Shown here: in pieces, positions 1 to 9,430 of the stretch
Position numbering within the stretch: the first letter of the stretch is position 1
How the letters are laid out: each line of letters starts with the position of its first letter
Source: JAAZNO01 sp012798275
GTDB lineage: Bacteria; Chloroflexota; Anaerolineae; B4-G1; SLSP01
DNA length: 64,000 nt
Direction: 5' to 3'
NCBI GenBank assembly: GCA_035347995.1
Contig: DAOPQD010000002.1
Span: 23,015 to 87,014, forward strand
The notes under the pieces: generated by a model
The model's input: the letters and a program-made list of their open reading frames with translations, nothing else
What the model was told of the DNA's origin: nothing
The model's database searches: none
Program-made: the position numbers and the translations under genes

Positions 1-345
1 CTGACGCCGCAGAAGGTGCGCGAGGTGGTGGTGCTTGGGGAACGGGGCATGTTTCGCGCCGATGACCTGACGCAGGATCTGTACTTCTACGAGAACGCTG
101 ACGCCAGCAGCACGGAGTGGGGGCACCTGAGCCTGCTCAAGGGGGTAAGCGAAGGGCGGATGGTGCGCTATCCCATCGCGCGGTACGAGCCACTCAAGGC
201 GGAGTTGGAGGCGTTTGCGACGGCGGTGATAGAGAATCAGCCAGTCCCGGTGAGCGGCAAGGATGGCGTCACAGCGTTGCGCCTGGCGCTGGCGCTGGTA
301 GAATCGGGAGAGACGCGCCAGGTCGTACATGTTGATGGCTGTTAA
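1..345 (+). CDS. Gfo/Idh/MocA-family oxidoreductase, C-terminal part
   Basis: The reading frame is open from the first base, so the gene begins outside the window and only about 114 C-terminal residues are seen. The segment reads like the C-terminal substrate domain of NAD(P)-dependent sugar oxidoreductases of the Gfo/Idh/MocA family: a strand-rich stretch with a short insert, then a helix (LKAELEAFATAVIENQPVPVSGKDG) and a final helix that includes ALRLALALVESGE, which is the usual ending of this family. The Rossmann domain is not visible. These enzymes oxidise or reduce sugar rings, often nucleotide sugars, and the gene lies just upstream of a surface polysaccharide locus, which fits. Substrate cannot be told from this fragment. 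Confidence 0.75.
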   Translation: MTPQKVREVVVLGERGMFRADDLTQDLYFYENADASSTEWGHLSLLKGVSEGRMVRYPIARYEPLKAELEAFATAVIENQPVPVSGKDGVTALRLALALVESGETRQVVHVDGC

Positions 346-364
346 TGGCTAAAGGAGGTTCGCC

Positions 365-1418
365 ATGGAAAATAACCAGATCCGACAGTTGATTCGGCAG
401 GAGTTGCCGCTGGTTTTGCGGCAGGACCGTGAATTCCGCGAATGGGTACGGAGTCTGATGCAAGAGCAATACGCAGATAAAGTGGAGACCGAGAGTCGCT
501 TCGATCGGCTATTGGATGAGTTACGCCGCGATCGTGAAGAGAATACGCGCAAGTGGGAGGCCAATCAGCAAGAGTTGCGGGCCATGCGGGAAGAGCAAGA
601 GCGCAAGTGGGAGGCCAATCAGCAAGAGTTGCGGATCATGCGGGAAGAGCAAGAGCGCAAGTGGGAGGCCAATCAACAAGAGTTGCGGGCCATGCGGGAA
701 GAGCAAGAGCGCAAGTGGGAAGAGCAAAACCGCAAGTGGGAGGCCAATCAACAAGAGTTGCGGGCCATGCGGGAAGAGCAAGAGCNNNNNNNNNNNNNNN
801 NNNNNNNNNNNNNNNNNNNNNNNNNNNNNNNNNNNNNNNNNNNNNNNNNNNNNNNNNNNNNNNNNNNNNNNNNNNNNNNNNNNNNGGGCCATGCGGGAAG
901 AGCAAGAGCGCAAGTGGGAAGAGCAAAACCGCAAGTGGGAAGAGCAGAACCGCAAGTGGGAAGAGAATACTGCGCGCCTGGATCGCATCCTGGACACCAT
1001 CGAGGCACAAGCCAGGAAACACGACCAGGGCATTGGCGCACTCGGGGCGCGGTGGGGAATGCAGGCCGAGCAATCCTTCCGCAACGGCTTGAAGGGGATT
1101 CTGGAGCGCTCTTTCGGCGTCGAGGTTCTCAACGTCACTGAGTACGACGATGCCGGCGAGGTCTTCGGGCATCCCGACCAGGTTGAGCTGGACCTGATTA
1201 TCTTCAACGGCACCTTGATTCTGTGCGAGATCAAATCCTCGATGAGCAAGTCCGACATGTATGCCTTCGAGCGCAAGGTGGCGTTCTATGAGCGGCATCA
1301 CGATCGCAAAGCCGACCGCAAGCTGGTCATCTCACCCATGGTAGATCCCAAGGCTCAAGAGATCGCACAAAAGCTGGGAATCGAGGTCTACAGCTACGCC
1401 GATAGTGTGAAGCTGTAG
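365..1418 (+). CDS. Coiled-coil repeat protein with DUF3782/PD-(D/E)XK nuclease-like C-terminus (interrupted by scaffold gap)
   Basis: The gene starts with ATG at 365 after an AAGGAGG ribosome site and ends at 1418. It is cut by a 100-N gap, and the frame differs on the two sides, so the true gap length is not 100. The N-terminal 60 residues are charged and helical. A tandem 18-residue repeat (KWEANQQELRAMREEQER type) then forms a long coiled coil, followed by a C-terminal domain of about 150 residues. That domain has a QVELDLII strand and an LCEIKSS strand, resembling the D...ExK arrangement of PD-(D/E)XK nuclease folds; proteins with this architecture are usually labelled DUF3782. The cellular role is unknown. 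Family assignment is from motif resemblance. Confidence 0.75.
548..960 (+). repeat. 54-bp in-frame tandem repeat of the coiled-coil gene
   Basis: Units begin at 548, 602, 656 and 731, each starting CGCAAGTGGGAGG and encoding an 18-residue coiled-coil repeat. A shorter 21-bp unit (CGCAAGTGGGAAGAGCAAAAC type) is mixed in at 710 and again several times after the gap up to about 960. Copies are nearly identical, which is probably why the assembly broke at 786. Confidence 0.9.
786..885. other. Scaffold gap of 100 N
   Basis: Exactly 100 unknown bases lie inside the tandem repeat. The round number and the frame change across it indicate a placeholder rather than a measured distance. Confidence 0.99.
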
Positions 1419-1455
1419 CGAATCGGCAAATGCGAAAATGAAGGTGACGACGCCC

Positions 1456-2775
1456 ATGTCATTGAATGCCTTGCAGGAAAAGATCGCTGACAAGACTGCA
1501 AAACTGGCGATCATTGGATTGGGGTATGTAGGCCTGCCGGTAGCGTGCCTGTTTGCCGAGGCAGGCTTCGATGTGATCGGGGTGGACATTCAGGCCGAGC
1601 GCGTGGCGCAGATCAACGCCGGCCTCTCGCCCATCGAGGGCGACGAGCCGGGGCTGGCGGAGCTACTGGCAGCGGTGATTGGCGCCGGTCGCTTGCGCGC
1701 CACCACCGAGTATGCCGCGCTTGCCGAATGCGATGGCCTTCTGATCTGCGTGGAAACGCCAGTAGACGAGCAGCATATTCCGCGGTATGCGGCGCTGCAA
1801 AACGCCCTGCGCGCGCTGGGACCAGTGCTCAAGGATGGCGCATTGGTCATCGTGGAATCCACGATCGCGCCGGGGACCATGGCGAGACTGGTCAAGCCGC
1901 TGTTGGAGGAGACCTCGGGCCGGCCCGTGAATGCGGGCTTCTATCTGGGCCATTGCCCGGAGCGGGTGATGCCGGGGAAGTTGTTGGCGAACCTGCGCGG
2001 CGTGAGTCGCGTCTGCGGCGGGGAGACGCCGGAGACGGCGCAGGCCATGCTCGCGCTGTACCGTCAGGTGGTGCAGGCCGATCTGGATCCGACGGATTGC
2101 GTCACGGCGGAGCTGGTCAAGACGGCGGAGAACGCTTACCGCGACGTGAACATCGCCTTCGCCAATGAGGTCGCGCTCATCTGCGAGGCGGTCGGCGGAG
2201 ATGTGTGGCGCGTGCGGGAGCTGGTCAACAAATCGCCGGGGCGGGCCATGCACCTGCCGGGGGCGGGTGTGGGCGGACATTGCATCCCCAAAGACCCGTG
2301 GCTGCTGGTCTACGAGGCGCAGCAGCAGGGCGTTCCCATCCGGCTGATTCCGGCGGCGCGCGCAGTGAACGACTCCATGCCGCTGCACATGGTCGAGCTG
2401 CTGGAAGAGGCGCTGGCGGAGGCGGGACGTCCTCTCGCCGGGGCGCGGGTGCTGGTGCTGGGCTATGCGTATCTGGAGGACTCCGACGACACGCGCAACA
2501 GTCCCAGCGCGGTGTTGGTCGAACGGTTGCGCGAGCGGGGCGCCGAGGCGGTGATCCACGATCCGTACGTGCCAGGGTATCAGGGGGATGTCTATGCGCT
2601 GGCGCCGGGCTGCGACGCGGCGGTGCTGATGGTGGCGCATCGCGCGTACCGGGAGCTGGAGTGGGCTGTGCTGGGCAAGCGACTGGCAGCGCCCATTCTG
2701 GTGGATGGCAGACAAAGCGTAGATGCTGCAGCAAAATGGCATTATCGAAGCGTAGGCAAAGCCCGTGCCCTCTGA
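1456..2775 (+). CDS. wecC: UDP-N-acetyl-D-mannosamine dehydrogenase-type nucleotide-sugar dehydrogenase
   Basis: This belongs to the UDP-glucose/GDP-mannose dehydrogenase family, which oxidises the C6 hydroxyl of a nucleotide sugar to the uronic acid with two NAD+. It has an N-terminal Rossmann motif (IIGLGYVGLPVA, about residues 19-30), the GHCPERVMPG segment, the NAYRDVNIAFANE linker helix and the catalytic cysteine in GAGVGGHCIPKDPW (near residue 276). The last two patterns are typical of the UDP-ManNAc/WecC branch rather than UDP-glucose dehydrogenases. I chose ATG 1456 because GAAGGTGA stands 8 bases upstream; ATG 1438 in frame lacks such a site. Two wecB epimerases at 9.4-11.6 kb would supply UDP-ManNAc, so the set would yield UDP-ManNAcA. 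Exact substrate is inferred. Confidence 0.87.
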   Translation: MSLNALQEKIADKTAKLAIIGLGYVGLPVACLFAEAGFDVIGVDIQAERVAQINAGLSPIEGDEPGLAELLAAVIGAGRLRATTEYAALAECDGLLICVETPVDEQHIPRYAALQNALRALGPVLKDGALVIVESTIAPGTMARLVKPLLEETSGRPVNAGFYLGHCPERVMPGKLLANLRGVSRVCGGETPETAQAMLALYRQVVQADLDPTDCVTAELVKTAENAYRDVNIAFANEVALICEAVGGDVWRVRELVNKSPGRAMHLPGAGVGGHCIPKDPWLLVYEAQQQGVPIRLIPAARAVNDSMPLHMVELLEEALAEAGRPLAGARVLVLGYAYLEDSDDTRNSPSAVLVERLRERGAEAVIHDPYVPGYQGDVYALAPGCDAAVLMVAHRAYRELEWAVLGKRLAAPILVDGRQSVDAAAKWHYRSVGKARAL

Positions 2776-4288
2776 AGTCGCCCCGTCCATGGCCTCGCCC
2801 CCCTCAACGCCGCGACGTAAAAGCCGCTTTGCTGGCGATGTCCTCAAACTGGTAGGAGGCACTACCCTGGCGCAAGCCATCACCGTGCTCACGGCCCCCG
2901 TGCTGGCGCGTCTGTACTCACCAGCGGTCATCGGCACTCAAGCAGTCTTAGCTTCCCTAGTAGGAATTCTCACCGCGATTGTTTGTCTGCGCTATGAATT
3001 TGCCATCTTGCTCCCCAAGAGCGATGAAGAAGCCGCCAATGTAGTCGCGACAGCCTTCCTTTCAGCGTTGTTCGTCAGTTCAATCGCAGCCCTCACTCTG
3101 GTTCCCAATCAGGATCACGTCGCTAAATTGCTGCGCGCCCCAGAGTTGGGGGCTTTTATATGGTTAGTTCCCATCGCTTTGTTAGAGCAAGGCATTTTCC
3201 AGATTATGAATTACTGGAATTCCCGTATGAAGCATTTTGGGCGCCTGTCCATTGCAAGGGTTGCAGCTTCTGCAACAACCAGTACCTTCCAATTGGGATT
3301 GGCAGCGATAGGCAAAGCCACCTTAGGTAGTCTAACCGGGGCCTGGATCGCGGGGACCAGCGTTTTTACCGGGACACTGACTGCCCAAGTACTGCGTGAA
3401 GCCTGGCCTCTCTTTCGTCAAAACATCCATTGGGCACAAATTCGCACTAGCCTGGGAAGGTATCGGAAATTCCCCCTGGTTGACTTGTGGGGCGGGCTGA
3501 TCAATACGATTTCCTGGCAGCTTCCTACCCTCATGCTGTCGGCGTTCTTTTCACAGACGATCGTGGGATATTATTCACTCTCCAACCGCGTCATTCTGCT
3601 GCCTATGACGCTGGTAGGCGGAGCCATCGCGCAAGTATTTTTCCAGCGTGCAGCAGAACTACGACACAACCCAGAATTGCTCAGGACTACAGTCGAAAAA
3701 GTATTTCGATGGCTGGTGGCGTTGGGATTATTTCCCGCATTGCTGTTGACAATCGCCGGGCAAGAGCTATTTGCTGTAGTGTTCGGTGAAAATTGGATCG
3801 AGGCGGGTAGATTCGCCCAAATCCTTGGCATGTGGGTATTCTTCCTGTTTATCTCATCGCCGCTGAGCAATTTGTTCGCCATCCTGGAACGCCAGGAACT
3901 CGCTTTGGTCGTGCATAGTGCGATTCTCCTCACGCGGGTGTGTGCCCTGATGATCGGGGGGCTCCATAAAAACATCTACCTGACTCTGGGCATCTGGTCG
4001 GGTACCGGAGTTCTGGTGTACGGAGGATTATCGCTCTGGAATCTTCAGCTGGCAGGAGCTTCCTGGCGCAAAGCTGTATTCACCATTTTGAAGTATGGCG
4101 GTTATGCGCTCCCCCTTCTCGGCATTCTGCTGTTCTGTCAGTGGAGACAAGCCACCCATGAGATCATTGTAGTCATGGCGGTGCTCGTCAGTGGGGTATA
4201 TTACGGAGGGCTATTGTATCGCGATGCAGAAATTCGTGACTTCCTGCTCAATTTAGGGGCAAGATTCAAACCGGGCGATAAGCCATGA
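2765..4288 (+). CDS. Wzx-type polysaccharide flippase (MOP/oligosaccharide flippase family)
   Basis: A 507-residue integral membrane protein with about a dozen hydrophobic segments spread along its length. An N-terminal GGTTLAQAITVLTAPVLARLYSP segment is characteristic of the O-antigen/capsule flippases of the MOP superfamily. These proteins move lipid-linked oligosaccharide repeat units from the inner to the outer face of the membrane. The GTG start at 2765 overlaps the dehydrogenase by 11 bases, and an ATG at 2789 is an alternative. The stop overlaps the next gene (ATGA). GC content is clearly lower than in the dehydrogenase gene, as in the next few genes, which suggests a separate origin for this part of the locus. 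Confidence 0.85.
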   Translation: MPSEVAPSMASPPSTPRRKSRFAGDVLKLVGGTTLAQAITVLTAPVLARLYSPAVIGTQAVLASLVGILTAIVCLRYEFAILLPKSDEEAANVVATAFLSALFVSSIAALTLVPNQDHVAKLLRAPELGAFIWLVPIALLEQGIFQIMNYWNSRMKHFGRLSIARVAASATTSTFQLGLAAIGKATLGSLTGAWIAGTSVFTGTLTAQVLREAWPLFRQNIHWAQIRTSLGRYRKFPLVDLWGGLINTISWQLPTLMLSAFFSQTIVGYYSLSNRVILLPMTLVGGAIAQVFFQRAAELRHNPELLRTTVEKVFRWLVALGLFPALLLTIAGQELFAVVFGENWIEAGRFAQILGMWVFFLFISSPLSNLFAILERQELALVVHSAILLTRVCALMIGGLHKNIYLTLGIWSGTGVLVYGGLSLWNLQLAGASWRKAVFTILKYGGYALPLLGILLFCQWRQATHEIIVVMAVLVSGVYYGGLLYRDAEIRDFLLNLGARFKPGDKP

Positions 4289-5046
4289 ACACGACCTTCT
4301 CATTTGAGCATCTGTATTATGAAAATCCCGCCCTCTGGACGCCTGGACGATACGAAGGCCCAGATTCGGCGCGTGTACAATGGGTAGCTCAATGGCTGCC
4401 CGCCGACGTGAAATCCGTTCTCGACGTAGGTTGCGGCAACGGACTGCTGACTGGCCTGCTATCAAAAACGCACCAGACTGTCGGAGTTGACCGCAGTCGA
4501 GCAGCATTGCAACAAATGAGCGACCCACGATGCCAGGCCGATGCAGCAGCTTTGCCCTTCCCAGATAGCAGTTTTGATGCGATCGTTTGCCTGGAAGTAC
4601 TCGAACATTTGCCCTACCCCGTTTTTCCTTCCGTCTTGCGCGAGATAAACCGGGTTGCCAGAAATTTCGTATTGATTACAGTGCCCTATTGCGAGGATCG
4701 CCTTTTAACCCAAGTCACCTGCCCTCTCTGCAAATGTCGCTTTCATCCCTATAATCATGTGCGGAGTTTCACGAAAAACGATCTGGAGACTTTGTTTCCT
4801 TCAGCCCTGCCTCTCAAACTTGTGCGAGCCGCCGGGGCTGCGCCGGTCCAACTTCTGCTCTTCGCGCGCTTGCGTCTTACAATAGGGCGGTTGCGCGGAA
4901 GAGAAAAATCCTTCCCATGGTATGCAACTTGTCCCCAATGTGGCTATCATCGCGGAAGCGATTCGTCAGCATCGCCATCACAGCCCTCGAAAAAGAGCGC
5001 GTGGCTCAAACGCCTGTGGCCCAAACGTCACGCCTTTCTCTGGTAG
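4285..5046 (+). CDS. Class I SAM-dependent methyltransferase
   Basis: A 253-residue protein with the SAM-binding motif I VLDVGCGNG at residues 45-53, an acidic residue ending the next strand (VGVDRS) and the motif IV/post-I region FDAIVCLEVLEHLP, all typical of Methyltransf_11-type enzymes. Cysteine pairs CPLCKC (about 144-149) and CPQCG (about 212) could form a zinc knuckle, which is unusual for this family. It overlaps the flippase by four bases (ATGA), so the two are probably translationally coupled. Its place suggests methylation of a sugar or glycolipid in surface polysaccharide synthesis, but the acceptor cannot be read from sequence. Confidence 0.8.
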   Translation: MNTTFSFEHLYYENPALWTPGRYEGPDSARVQWVAQWLPADVKSVLDVGCGNGLLTGLLSKTHQTVGVDRSRAALQQMSDPRCQADAAALPFPDSSFDAIVCLEVLEHLPYPVFPSVLREINRVARNFVLITVPYCEDRLLTQVTCPLCKCRFHPYNHVRSFTKNDLETLFPSALPLKLVRAAGAAPVQLLLFARLRLTIGRLRGREKSFPWYATCPQCGYHRGSDSSASPSQPSKKSAWLKRLWPKRHAFLW

Positions 5047-5087
5047 ATGGCGCTCTACGAAAAGGGGTAAAGAAGGACCAGCGGCAA

Positions 5088-6356
5088 ATGTACGGCTCAG
5101 AGACAGCAATGCGAAAAGTCCTGGTCATTGCCTACTACTTTCCCCCTCAGGGGGGGGCGGGTGTGCAGCGCACGCTGAAGTTCATCAAATATCTGCCGCA
5201 ATTTGGATGGCAGCCCGTAATCCTGACGGCAAAGCCTACAGGAAACCTGCAAGACGCTTCGCTTCTTGCGGAAATCCCAAAAGATGTTGCAGTCTATCAC
5301 ACCCCCATTCTGCGACTTCCCGCCCATCTTCCCTGGCGCCTCAGGCAGCTGATCACACGTTGGCTATTACTGATAGATGAACAACTCGGCTGGCTGCCGT
5401 TCGCAGTACCTGCAGGACGGCGGATCATCAAAGAGCAACATATCGCTGCCCTCTATACCACCTCTGCCCCTTATACCGATCACCTCATCGGCCTGCGTCT
5501 CAAACGTCAGACCGGCCTGCCCTGGTTCGCCGATTTCCGCGATCCGTGGGCAGACAACTTCGCCGCAACATATGCTACCGCGTGGCACCATCACCGAATT
5601 CACAATCTGGAGCGTCAAGTCTTTTCTTCAGCAGATCACATCGGGGTCACTTCTCAGCGTCAACGCGAGTTTTACGGAGATAAATACGGGGATGCGGTTA
5701 AGGCCAAGGTCATAACCCTTACCAATGGGTATGACGCAGATGATTTCCAGATGCCCCATCCGAAGAGCTCAAACAATAGAGCCCCCTCCCTGATGCTAGC
5801 ATATGCAGGCTCCTTCTACGGAAAACAACAAACAGCACAGTATTTTTTGCGGGGCTTAAGGCAAGCCCTGGACGCAGAGACTATCCCGGCTTCCCGAATT
5901 CAAACGTACTTTGTGGGCAATATCGGCCGCCAGACCATGCAACTCATTGAGCAGCTGGAGTTATCTCATGTAGTTGTACCCACGGGGTACAAATCACACC
6001 AGGAAAGTATCCGCTATTTACTCGCCGCTGACGCTTTGCTCCTGATCCTTGGCTCGGGCCTCCACAGTGAATTGGTCATCCCCGGCAAGGTTTTCGAGTA
6101 TTTAGCCGCGCAGCGCCCCATTCTAGCGTTAATCCCACCGGGAGCAACGGCTGACCTGCTAACAGATTTTGGAAATCATCTCATCGTGGCCCCGGAAGAT
6201 ATTGCCGGCATAGCGGAGAGCCTGAAACAGCTTTATGAAGCCTGGGAAGCGCAGACTTTGAGGGTCCCTTTCCAGCCGGAGAAACTACAAGCCTATGAAC
6301 GCCGTGCGCTGACTGCAGTTTTGGCGCAGGCTCTGGATGAGATGGTGAAGGTCTAG
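5088..6356 (+). CDS. Glycosyltransferase, GT-B fold (GT4-like)
   Basis: A 422-residue protein beginning MYGSETAMRKVLVIAYYFPP, where the YYFPPQGGAG segment is the N-terminal glycine-rich loop common in GT4 enzymes. A second Rossmann domain carries GKVFEYLAAQRPILAL, matching the nucleotide-sugar binding E-x7-E region of GT-B enzymes. The frame is open further upstream, but ATG 5088 has AGAAGGA ten bases before it and avoids a 130-base overlap with the methyltransferase, so I prefer it. It would add one sugar to a lipid-linked oligosaccharide at the inner membrane face. Donor and acceptor are unknown. Confidence 0.8.
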   Translation: MYGSETAMRKVLVIAYYFPPQGGAGVQRTLKFIKYLPQFGWQPVILTAKPTGNLQDASLLAEIPKDVAVYHTPILRLPAHLPWRLRQLITRWLLLIDEQLGWLPFAVPAGRRIIKEQHIAALYTTSAPYTDHLIGLRLKRQTGLPWFADFRDPWADNFAATYATAWHHHRIHNLERQVFSSADHIGVTSQRQREFYGDKYGDAVKAKVITLTNGYDADDFQMPHPKSSNNRAPSLMLAYAGSFYGKQQTAQYFLRGLRQALDAETIPASRIQTYFVGNIGRQTMQLIEQLELSHVVVPTGYKSHQESIRYLLAADALLLILGSGLHSELVIPGKVFEYLAAQRPILALIPPGATADLLTDFGNHLIVAPEDIAGIAESLKQLYEAWEAQTLRVPFQPEKLQAYERRALTAVLAQALDEMVKV

Positions 6357-6360
6357 ACAA

Positions 6361-7071
6361 ATGTACCCGGAAGCCAGCGACGAAGTTGCCCGGATCCGCA
6401 AGCTCTATAATACGGTGTATCACTACGACCCTGCGGATTACACCTATACCTGGCATCCGCGCAATCGGGTTTCTCTTTACTATCGTCATGCCCAAGAGCA
6501 AGCTCTCGTCACGTTGTTGAACGCTCAGCAGCTGCGTTTGGAGCAGATGATGATTTTAGATGTGGGATGCGGTAAAGGCAATTGGCTGCGTTTTCTGCTG
6601 AGCCTCGGCGCTCGGCCAGAAAATCTGCACGGCATAGATTTGATGGCTTATCGCATCGCTGAAGCCAAAACCGCGAGTCCAGCTTCCATGCATTATAACC
6701 TCGGCGAAGGACAGGCTCTCCCTTATCCCACCGCCTGGTTTGATTTAGTGAGCCAATTTACCGTATACTCATCGGTATTCGATGTCGGCATGCAACATCG
6801 CATGGCTGCAGAAACGTTGCGGGTGCTTAAGCCGGGCGGCTATGTGCTCTGGTATGATATGCGCCATGCCCACACAACTACGACGCGGGGCATTGAACGC
6901 AAGGCTTTGGAGGACCTCTTTCCAAACTGCGCCTTTCTGGCGCTGAAGAAACTTCATCCCCCCCATGCAGCCGCCCTGGCCCGACGCTCCAATCTGCTCA
7001 TCACCCTGTGGACTCTCATCCCCGGCCCACGCAAAACGCATTACCTGGCTTTGCTTCAAAAGCCCCAATAA
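6361..7071 (+). CDS. Class I SAM-dependent methyltransferase
   Basis: A 236-residue protein with motif I MILDVGCGKGNWL near residue 62, the GIDLMAYRI acidic strand, and VLKPGGYVLWYDMR, a typical Methyltransf_11/25 ending strand. It begins four bases after the preceding glycosyltransferase. It is not closely similar to the methyltransferase at 4285, so the locus encodes two different enzymes of this fold. Likely acceptors are polysaccharide sugars; O-methylation of cell-surface glycans is the simplest reading, but this is inference from context. Confidence 0.8.
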   Translation: MYPEASDEVARIRKLYNTVYHYDPADYTYTWHPRNRVSLYYRHAQEQALVTLLNAQQLRLEQMMILDVGCGKGNWLRFLLSLGARPENLHGIDLMAYRIAEAKTASPASMHYNLGEGQALPYPTAWFDLVSQFTVYSSVFDVGMQHRMAAETLRVLKPGGYVLWYDMRHAHTTTTRGIERKALEDLFPNCAFLALKKLHPPHAAALARRSNLLITLWTLIPGPRKTHYLALLQKPQ

Positions 7072-7085
7072 AGGGGGAATGATTC

Positions 7086-8183
7086 ATGCGACTCTGCTTC
7101 ATTTCCAATCCCAATAGCATCCACACCCGCCGCTGGGTAGACTGGTTTGCCAGCTACGGACATACCGTTTGCCTCATAGCCGATAATCCGCTCAAACAAC
7201 GCTGGGAAGGCATCCCCATCTATGACCTCCCTGCACGTTTCAACACCACCGCTCTCAAATATCTCATCTGGAGTGTATGGACCCGTCAGATTATTCGCCG
7301 TTGGCGCCCAGAGATTGTCCATGCCCATCGAGTCAATGGCGCCGGTTGGTTAGGAGCCTTCTCCGGCTTTCACCCCTTTGTGGTTACACCTTGGGGAACT
7401 GACTTATATGTCCATCCCTATCAGTCAAGGATATTTCGGCGGCTCGCTCAACACGTTCTAACGCACGCCGATCTGGTGACAGCAGATTCCGCCGATCTGG
7501 CTAAACAAGCCCTCCTTTTCGGCAGTGAACCGTCTAAGACTCAGCTGATTCAATGGGGCGTTGACACCGCCATTTTCTACCCGGGCACCTCCGACCCGAC
7601 AGTACGCGCCAGGCTCCATGTCAACCCCGGACCTGTCATCCTCAGCTTACGCGGAATTGCTCCCATCTACCACATTGACACAATTATCCGTGCAATTCCC
7701 CAGGTAAAACTCGTGTTCCCACAAGTAACATTTATCTTTCTGGACTACAATACTGATTTGGCCTACAAGGCGCACCTGGAAAACTTAATCGCCGATCAGG
7801 CATTACAGACATCGGTGCGTTGGCTCAGCGAGATAACAAGCCGGAAAGCGGTTGCGGATCTGGATCGTCTGGCGGACATCGCCGTCTCAGTTCCCTCCTC
7901 TGATGGGACCCCCGTATCCGTTCTCGAAGCCATGGCTTGTGGCGCCGCGCCGGTCGTCAGCGACCTGCCGTCTCTGCGGGAATGGATTACGGACGGGGAA
8001 AATGGCTTGCTCGTACCGGTAGGAGACCCCGAAGCGCTGGCGGCGGCCATTGTGCGGCTGCTGCAACAGCCCCACCTGCGAGAGCAGTTCCGCCAGCGTA
8101 ACCAGGAAATCATCCATTCGCGGGCCGATCACCAGGTCGAGATGCAAAAAATGGAGCAGCTCTACGAGTCATTATGTCGCTAG
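7086..8183 (+). CDS. Glycosyltransferase family 4
   Basis: A 365-residue GT-B enzyme. The N-terminus (MRLCFISNPNSIHTRRWVDWFASYGH) is the usual first strand and loop of GT4. The C-terminal half contains SDGTPVSVLEAMACGAAPVVSDLPSLREWI, the canonical E-x7-E donor-binding segment, followed by NGLLVPVGDPEALAAAI. An AAAGGGGG ribosome site lies a few bases before ATG 7086. It sits in the same-strand run of polysaccharide genes and has the lower GC of that stretch. Sugar specificity is not predictable. Confidence 0.87.
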   Translation: MRLCFISNPNSIHTRRWVDWFASYGHTVCLIADNPLKQRWEGIPIYDLPARFNTTALKYLIWSVWTRQIIRRWRPEIVHAHRVNGAGWLGAFSGFHPFVVTPWGTDLYVHPYQSRIFRRLAQHVLTHADLVTADSADLAKQALLFGSEPSKTQLIQWGVDTAIFYPGTSDPTVRARLHVNPGPVILSLRGIAPIYHIDTIIRAIPQVKLVFPQVTFIFLDYNTDLAYKAHLENLIADQALQTSVRWLSEITSRKAVADLDRLADIAVSVPSSDGTPVSVLEAMACGAAPVVSDLPSLREWITDGENGLLVPVGDPEALAAAIVRLLQQPHLREQFRQRNQEIIHSRADHQVEMQKMEQLYESLCR

Positions 8184-8269
8184 ACCCTCACCCGCCGCCG
8201 CCTCACATCGCCCTTCTCACCGCCGTCCACACGCCCTTCATTGTTAACTCTCTTGTAGGAATTGAAACC

Positions 8270-9430
8270 ATGAGTCATGTTACCATGCTCCTCTCCAATG
8301 CCTTCCGTCCTGACCCACGTGTAGGACGCGAAGCCAAAGCTCTGGCCCAGGCCGGGCACCAGGTAACCATTATTTGTTGGGACCGCCAAGCAGAAATGCC
8401 TCTTCAAGAAACTATGGATGGCTACCAAGTCATCCGTGTGCAGAACGTTCGCACCACCTACGGCGCTGGCGTGCGGCAGATTCTCTGCACGCCCCGTTTT
8501 TGGCGCGCAGCCGCCCAGCAGGTCCTTGATTTACATCCCGATGTCATCCATTGCCACGACCTCGACACACTCCCGGCAGGCTGGTGGCTCAAACAACGCA
8601 CTGACGCCAGGTTGATTTACGATGCCCACGAAGACTACCCGGCCATGATGTCCCTATACCTCCCTATGACCCTCGTCCACACGCTTTCCTGGCTGGAGCG
8701 CCGCTTGCTCCGTCGCGTAGATGCCACCATCACCGCCAGCACCATTTTCGCGGATAAACTACGGGCGCAAGGTACTGCCGCTCCCGTCGTTACCGTGGGC
8801 AATTTTCAGGACCTGGAACCTTTCAACGCCGTACCCCCCGAAGCAATTGCAGCTGCCCGTGCCCGACTCAACCTCAAACCCGCGACGTGTACTGTAGCGT
8901 ACATCGGAGGCTTCTCCCGCAATCGCCTTTTACTGCCCTTGATCGAAGCCGCCCACGAACTCCCTGAAGTCACCTTCTTGCTGTGGGGTGATGGGCATCA
9001 ACGTGCTGAAATCGAAGTCGCTGCCGCTCAGATTCCCAATGTTCATTATCTCGGTTGGCTGCCGGCAGACCAGGTCCCTCTCTCCATGAAAGCCGTAGAT
9101 GTGATCTACTACTGCCTGCGTCCCGATTATCCCGGTGCGATTTACAACGCCCCCAACACCCTTTCTCATGCAATGGCCGCAGGGCGCCCCATCATTGCCA
9201 ATGATGTCGGCGATCTGGGGCGCATCGTGCGCAAAACAGAGTGTGGGCTGCTACTCAATGAGGTGACTCCGGACACTATCACCGCTGCCATTCGCAAGCT
9301 GAGCGATCCGACCTACCGCCAACAACTCGGCGCTGCAGGACGCGCGGCAGCGGAGCGCCAATACAATTGGACTTCGGCCAGCAGCCTGTTACGCGAAGTC
9401 TACGCCCAATTGACCAAGGAGATAACATAA
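8270..9430 (+). CDS. Glycosyltransferase family 4
   Basis: A GT-B enzyme of about 386 residues. The domain starts at MSHVTMLLSNAFRPDPRVGREA, which places the natural start at ATG 8270 (TAGGA upstream) rather than at the upstream in-frame ATG 8174 that would overlap the previous gene. Visible family marks are the DVIHCHDLDTLP segment of the first domain, LIYDAHEDYP, and the C-terminal AMAAGRPIIANDVGDLGRIV region, where the usual glutamate pair is partly replaced. The stop overlaps the ATG of the next gene by one base, indicating a shared transcript. Acceptor and donor are unknown. Confidence 0.83.
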   Translation: MSHVTMLLSNAFRPDPRVGREAKALAQAGHQVTIICWDRQAEMPLQETMDGYQVIRVQNVRTTYGAGVRQILCTPRFWRAAAQQVLDLHPDVIHCHDLDTLPAGWWLKQRTDARLIYDAHEDYPAMMSLYLPMTLVHTLSWLERRLLRRVDATITASTIFADKLRAQGTAAPVVTVGNFQDLEPFNAVPPEAIAAARARLNLKPATCTVAYIGGFSRNRLLLPLIEAAHELPEVTFLLWGDGHQRAEIEVAAAQIPNVHYLGWLPADQVPLSMKAVDVIYYCLRPDYPGAIYNAPNTLSHAMAAGRPIIANDVGDLGRIVRKTECGLLLNEVTPDTITAAIRKLSDPTYRQQLGAAGRAAAERQYNWTSASSLLREVYAQLTKEIT

